Shown piece after piece: positions 59,601-64,000 of a stretch of 64,000 bases of DNA. The position numbers and the translations under genes are program-made. Every line of letters begins with the position of its first letter. The stretch's first letter is position 1. Under the pieces are notes generated by a model, which was not told the origin of the DNA, ran no database searches, and saw only the letters and a program-made list of their open reading frames with translations. The stretch is from Agroathelia rolfsii (taxonomy: Eukaryota; Basidiomycota; Agaricomycetes; Amylocorticiales; Amylocorticiaceae): positions 2,728,001 to 2,792,000 of the forward strand of contig JABRWF010000002.1 in assembly GCA_018343915.1 (NCBI GenBank), written 5' to 3'.

Positions 59601-60807
59601 CCCTGAATCGGCCGTTAGTAATATAGTATGAACGACGCTATGATTTGAATTCACCAAAGTGACGATAAGATTATTAGCCTTGCACATACGATCCTCAGAC
59701 TTCTTGAGCAAGTTAACCAGGCGCGCTTGGATAAGTGGGAGGCTTGAAATATGACGTGCGTCGATCGGGTCGAATTGGGGCTGTTCACCCGGCGTAATGA
59801 GGTTATCACTTCCATCTTCTTCTATGTCGTCCCCGGCTTGAGCGATTGCCTCTGATGTTTCCTCTCTGATCTTCGACCATACAGGGCTTCGTTCGTAAAA
59901 ATACTTGTGAAGGCACAAATTCGCACCAATACCAGCGCGCCGCAACTTCACGCTAAAATCAAAGTCAGCCAAGGTAATACGTTTTTTTTCGAGAACTGAA
60001 TTACATGAAGCCCAGCTCATCAAGCTGCTTGACCAAATAGAAGCAAGTTTTTTGGTCATATCCAGATTGTTTGCCAAGATCTACAACGCTTATACCGGAT
60101 TCTCTGCCTCGCGTGATGAGTTGAAGAGCAGTATATACCATTGGAGTCAATTTTGGAGGCTATATGTGAGTGAACAATCAATGTTTTACGAAAGAGAGAC
60201 AATAATAAACAGTTATTTACCCGGAAAGGTGAGCCAGTAATGGATCTAAAAATCGTGTGCGGGGACACTGCGACCCGTAATGTATCCCCATATTGCGCAA
60301 GTAGTTCTCTTAGGGGTACGCGGTGCGCATTTTGGAGTAACTCCAACGCAGGAAGTACTTGCTCTTGTTCGACTTCGCCGTCTTTTTTGACTTTTTTCTT
60401 GGCACTTTGTTGAGGTGCTATGTACACCTCAGAAGTGTTCCAAGACGGAACGGTCCCGATGCACACATCGGGTTGTTGCACTATGATAGACCAGACTAAG
60501 GCAGAGAATGGATCATCAACAACCTGTTTAGGCGTTGTCGGTTCCTTGCACTCTTGTTCGTAAAATCCCGAGATGAAATCCTTTAAGCGAGAAATACTGG
60601 ACCCTGCTGGATGATCAGATGTGTTTTTTTTTTTTTCAAAGAAAAAGGAACAACGCGGCAACACTGGGATTCGAACACGCCTCCAAGCACCTTCGCCCAG
60701 CCGACGACCAAAGGCCTTATGATGCTCATAACTCATAGAACAAACAACGTACCGAGATCACCATCAAACGCAAGCTCTTTCAGGCAATGCTGCACTAGTT
60801 CATCCAT
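53689..60807 (-). CDS. sfc3: TFIIIC B-box-binding subunit (Tfc3 / sfc3, tau138 type)
   Basis: The large TFIIIC subunit that binds the B box of tRNA genes and recruits TFIIIB for RNA polymerase III. Exon 1 reads MDELVQHCLKELAFDGDL (ATG 60805-60807). Exon 2 follows intron 1 (about 60617-60752) with SSISRLKDFISGFYEQE. The B-block TFIIIC winged helix is LTPMVYTALQLITRGRESGI and SVVDLGKQSGYDQKTCFYLV. Further exons give HLRASGYNGLTLS, KHLLDLAVVGLMETRGREHR, two AT-hooks (RGRPPKKKP at about 58627-58662 and 58722-58757), the large central region, a SANT/Myb-like piece FHWNAEYDELALDATAIIRA, and the C-terminal domain with DFKIDTRDAQVGRVVLDWN and LRWHLRDTYDRQETHEIM, ending GYRHWYHAA. About 16 exons in 7.1 kb; exon borders are approximate. 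Intron 1 holds a B-box-like element. Confidence 0.9.
60667..60677 (-). promoter_or_regulatory. B-box-like element in TFC3 intron 1
   Basis: On the minus strand TGTTCGAATCC matches the pol III B-box core GTTCGAATC. About 21-25 nt further 3' is TTTTT (plus-strand A run 60642-60646), then an A13 tract (plus-strand T13 at 60624-60636). The flanks do not form a T-arm stem, so it is not a functional tRNA. It could be a decayed tRNA-derived element or a TFIIIC binding site. Confidence 0.45.
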
Positions 60808-61367
60808 TTTCTTATCAACTGAAGTGGTGGGAGTTCGTCCAGCGAGAGATGCGAAGCATAGTCAAATTTCAACAACAAACTTGTCGATTTCCCTCTATCC
60901 CACGTACTTTAGATAAGACACATTCAGATATCCGAAGAACGTTTTTACTAAAATCGAGTTTGAAGAACAGGATGAAGTCCCTGGAATGTTATTGAACGTC
61001 CGGAGCAGTTGGAACAATGTGAGGATAACTGCTCCACTGCGTGACGGTTGTGAGCCAGGTTTTTGTCACACGAGCCTCCTAAGGCCATTTGGCCAGCCTG
61101 AGGCAGCCCTGACCAGGGGAATACAGGAGTAATACAAGAATTGCAAGAAATCCGCAATACCAGCATGAGCGGCGAGTACCTGGGTCTGGTTGTCTAAGAG
61201 GTCTATGGAAGCGTAAATACATGTGAAATATAGCGTAAAAATAATCGTCAAACGAATGGCAGCCTTGGAAAGGGCAATTTTCGACCCCACGGGCGGTCGT
61301 GTAGAGGATCCATCTAGAAATTTCCAACAAAAAACCCAGTATGAAAGCAACTTCTACGGCCCTCTCC
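60808..61367. other. Intergenic region between TFC3 and the Ups/PRELI gene
   Basis: About 560 nt with the TFC3 promoter and the 3' flank of the lipid-transfer gene. Minus-strand frames here are long but have no family match and look non-coding. Confidence 0.45.
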
Positions 61368-62027
61368 TTACACACCCATGGCCTGCCGGTCCTGCGATTC
61401 GTACATTTGTCGCAGGACGTTGGTGAAACCGATTTTGCCAAGCTGCGCATTTTGCTCGAATCGTTGAACCAGCCAGTTCTCCAGCTTGTCGGCAACACTT
61501 CGCCATAGAGCCATCCGAGCTTGGATTTCGGCAGTTTGCAAGAATTCTGTCCTTTGGCTATTTGGCATTGGCGAGTACCGGATTTGCTCGTAACATGTTG
61601 CAAATTGGGATAGGGATAGGTTGACAGAGGTGATGGTAGCGGTTTGTGTTGCGGGGTCAACGAACGAGATTTCTCGTACAAAAGCATCCTCGGAGCCACC
61701 AAAGAGCTACAAGGCATGATTATCAGTGTGGAGTAAACTACAAATCCACCAATCCCGATGGCTTACCTTGACGATCCAAACCGGTGCCTTCTGCTTGCAT
61801 CCCAATATGCGCTCAGTTCGTATGATGCCTGTTATTGGATCCACAGAACGATCCAAGACATCGATTGTCACGACGTGGCTGCATTGAGGATTAGGATATT
61901 TATGCCACATGCCGTTCACGACATGTGTCCAGGGATGACTAGGAGAAAGCCCAGTAAGTCTCAAGCATCACACAAAGCAGAGCAGAACCAATTACTCGTA
62001 GCTATATTTCTGAGAGAAGAAATGCAT
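61368..62027 (-). CDS. PRELI/MSF1 (Ups) family mitochondrial lipid-transfer protein
   Basis: Ups/PRELI proteins carry phosphatidic acid or phosphatidylserine between mitochondrial membranes together with Mdm35. The N-terminus MHFFSQKYSYDHPWTHVVNG uses exon 1 (ATG 62025-62027) joined across an intron at about 61947-61994; the usual family start is M-x-F-F-S-Q followed by DHPW. Then come MWHKYPNPQCSHVVTIDVLD, a second intron at about 61708-61765, and VREISFVDPATQTATITSVN with LSQFATCYEQIRY. The C-terminal helix includes ALWRSVADKLENWLVQRF. About 180 residues, the usual length. No cleavable presequence. Whether it is the Ups1 or Ups2/3 type cannot be told. Confidence 0.9.
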
Positions 62028-62393
62028 TATGACAGCAAAGACCAAGAGTATAGGATACTAATGCCGATGTGAGAGATAGAGTACAAAGAGAATATGGAGC
62101 GGAGCGGTGTCTACAAATCCGACCGACTTGTGATTTCCTACTCCGTAAGTCCTACGGCATTTGTAGAACTCCGCTCGGGCCGGCTGAAGACGTCTATTGA
62201 TTGGCTAATGCCAGGTGCTGTTTCTCAATTCACTTGTGCTGTCGGATGTACGCTACAACTATCTCAAATATACGCTCACAGGACGACATCAGAAAAATGA
62301 TATTAAGCCTAACAATACAAGTTATTCATCTCTACAATCGCATCTAGTAAATATTACTCGAACATATTTCTAAATAGCTATAAACCAGTAGCA
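62028..62393. other. Intergenic region between the Ups/PRELI and MBL-fold genes
   Basis: About 370 nt, AT-rich, with the Ups/PRELI promoter and the 3' flank of the hydrolase. Nothing recognised. Confidence 0.4.
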
Positions 62394-63852
62394 TCAACTA
62401 TAGGTGTTATCAACGACAGTGCCATCCGGTGATATCAGAATGCGAAGACCATCGTGAGCTGGACGCAGCCAGATCGACTTCCCATTTTCGACGAGGTCGA
62501 TCCCCTTTCTTTCTTTATCCGAAAGATTTGGATAAAGCTGCTCCCGCTCCTGGGGCTCCATGCCGACTAGCTCACCAATAGTAGTATAATCTTCGTGAGA
62601 TAACTCATGAGAGAAACCAGTGAGATATGTCCGCCGGGCGCCAAGCCTCCTTGCAATAGAAACGGACTGAGGAAGACCCAAATGAGATGTATGTTTTTGC
62701 AGTCTAAGGCAGTCCAATATAAACACTGGAGTGGTCACTTCTTCTAGAAGAAGGCTCCAAACATCCTCGGGTATATGAGAGGTGTCGGATATGTAGACAA
62801 AATCACGGAATTTGAATCCTAGGGAAAAGTAAGGAGTGACAGCCGTGGCAGATACAGCCTGTAGCTTAACGTTGAGTTCGCTCGGGGCAGCTTCCTGGGG
62901 ATGAGCGTTCTCAGGTGGTGTGGGCGCAGTGCCGGTGGACGGTGTATGAGCCGGGCTAGGAAGGTATGTGACTTCAGGAATCGGACAAACAGAGAAGACC
63001 CGACCGTGATGTACTGGTTGAATCCAACGTGTCATAAAAAAAGCGGCAACAATAGAGATGACAACACATACCAGAAAAGGGGGTGACCCTTACGCCAGTG
63101 TCAGCAATTTCAAACGATGTTTGATCATCAATGATATTCCATTTAAACTCGGGAACCTAAAAGAAGTTAAGAAATAGCTGGTAAGAATATCTATGTACTT
63201 ACGTCTCCACCACCCGAAGCATACTCCTTTGTAACCAAGTAAGGGAATGATCTTTGAACCTCGGTAAATGTCGATCGAGACACGTATAATTCAATGTGCG
63301 ATTGAATGTTATTGTGAAGCGTCCAACCTATAACGAGTTAAGCTCGACAACAATCGGAGTCACGATTATCATGCACTTACCACGCAGGTCATCAAGACCA
63401 TTCATGGCTATTAAATTTTTTATTGAATTTCGACAAGTCATTAAGACTACGATGCCGAGCTTACCATCAGCATGTGCATGGGTTATAAGGACGGCATCTA
63501 TCTTTCGAAGACCGTACTCAGGAAACCACTCAATTGCAGCTTCACGAAAGTTTTTCCCGACATCTATGACGATTGTTCTGAAGTTTCTGAATAAGCGGCC
63601 ACCATTGAATCAGGCACTGCGTTATTATACGTACACAGGTTGACTGTCCTTCCCTTTACATCTCACGACAGCGGACGTATTCCGGCGAATGTTTTTCTTT
63701 CCCTCTGGCTTACGAGTAGAGAGACAAGTTTGGCATGGCTTAGTGCCAGGCGGTGCGGTCAAGCATTCGATGTTGGGAATACTGGAAGAAGTACCAGTGC
63801 CGAGGAAGATAAGCTCAGTACTGACAGAGTTCGTGAAATAAGTCGAAGACAT
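62394..63852 (-). CDS. Metallo-beta-lactamase-fold hydrolase (PhnP/putative hydrolase type)
   Basis: A zinc-dependent MBL-fold enzyme of unknown substrate, similar to fungal putative hydrolases. The N-terminus STELIFLGTGTSSSIPNIEC is the first beta strand and glycine turn. The metal-binding motif HAHAD lies in VLITHAHADAMNGLDDLRGW (63466-63480). Later His and Asp candidates are FSVHHGRVFSV and YISDTSHIPEDVW. The C-terminus includes LTGFSHELSHEDY, with another conserved His pair. A variable, Pro-rich segment follows PSPAHTPSTG. Five or six exons with introns near 63085-63155, 63330-63370 and 63405-63460. The ATG at 63852 begins MSSTYFTNSVSTEL. It is the last gene of the minus-strand run. Confidence 0.88.
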
Positions 63853-64000
63853 GGTAAGAGAAGTCTAGAGGCAATAGCCAGAGGTTGGGGCCTGTCGCAA
63901 ATACAGATTGCACAGGGGGGTTATAAATCATTTTCGTGATCCCTTGATGGGTATTTCAGGTTATCCGAAACAGGTAACCGCGATCGGAAACGGGCAATCG
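63853..64000. other. Window end, 5' flank of the MBL-fold gene
   Basis: The last 148 nt hold the proximal promoter of the hydrolase gene. No further gene is visible. Confidence 0.4.

Noticed and set aside
60617..60752. A complete tRNA gene in TFC3 intron 1
   Set aside because: The T-arm stem does not pair (GCGTG against CCCAG) and no 5' acceptor partner for the TGTTGCC end is present, so only the B box remains.
61066..61717. Minus-strand frames between TFC3 and the Ups/PRELI gene as a small membrane protein gene
   Set aside because: They overlap the confirmed PRELI exon in another frame and show no family features.

Overview
This 64 kb window is nuclear DNA from a filamentous basidiomycete, most likely an Agaricomycete (mushroom-forming fungus); I cannot name the species. 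The basis is many short (about 50-70 nt) GT-AG introns, compact gene spacing, an F-box protein with a degenerate repeat tail, a secreted GH71 alpha-1,3-glucanase, and housekeeping proteins of fungal type. I see no transposon, CRISPR array, prophage or rDNA.

Layout. 0-8 kb: C-terminal part of a C2H2 zinc-finger protein (+), convergent with ALG10 glucosyltransferase (-), then an S9C acylaminoacyl-peptidase (+) and a GH71 mutanase (+). 8.6-22.2 kb: an unrecognised coiled-coil protein (+), the kinetochore scaffold SPC7/KNL1 (-) divergent from a kinesin-6 (+), and a RINT1/Tip20 tethering protein (-) convergent with the kinesin. 22.5-39 kb, all +: a HAD-like phosphatase gene with an in-frame stop, an F-box protein, MCM3, RPS18, tRNA-Leu(CAG), a mitochondrial PPR protein, a beta-carbonic anhydrase and SEC61 alpha. 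39-47.4 kb: PRP19 (-) divergent from SGT2 (+), tRNA-Leu(AAG), and an Ssk2-type MAPKKK (+). 47.7-64 kb, all -: two tandem copies of an uncharacterised seven-TM protein, TFIIIC subunit TFC3/sfc3, a PRELI/Ups lipid-transfer protein and a metallo-beta-lactamase-fold hydrolase.

How genes relate. Three are cell-cycle genes (SPC7, kinesin-6, MCM3), and both of their promoter regions contain ACGCGT (MluI cell-cycle box) sites. ALG10, SEC61, SGT2 and RINT1 belong to the secretory pathway (N-glycan assembly, translocon, tail-anchored protein targeting, Golgi-ER tethering). TFC3 encodes the factor that binds the B box of tRNA genes such as the two here, and its own first intron carries a B-box-like element. 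There is no biosynthetic cluster.

Most notable observations: the tandem receptor-like 7TM pair; the TGG-to-TGA change in the HAD gene; three probable GC-AG introns; the B box in TFC3 intron 1; the paired MCB sites in front of MCM3; and a 10-nt first coding exon in SEC61. Exon joins were worked out by eye from reading frame, splice signals and family conservation, so single boundaries may be off.
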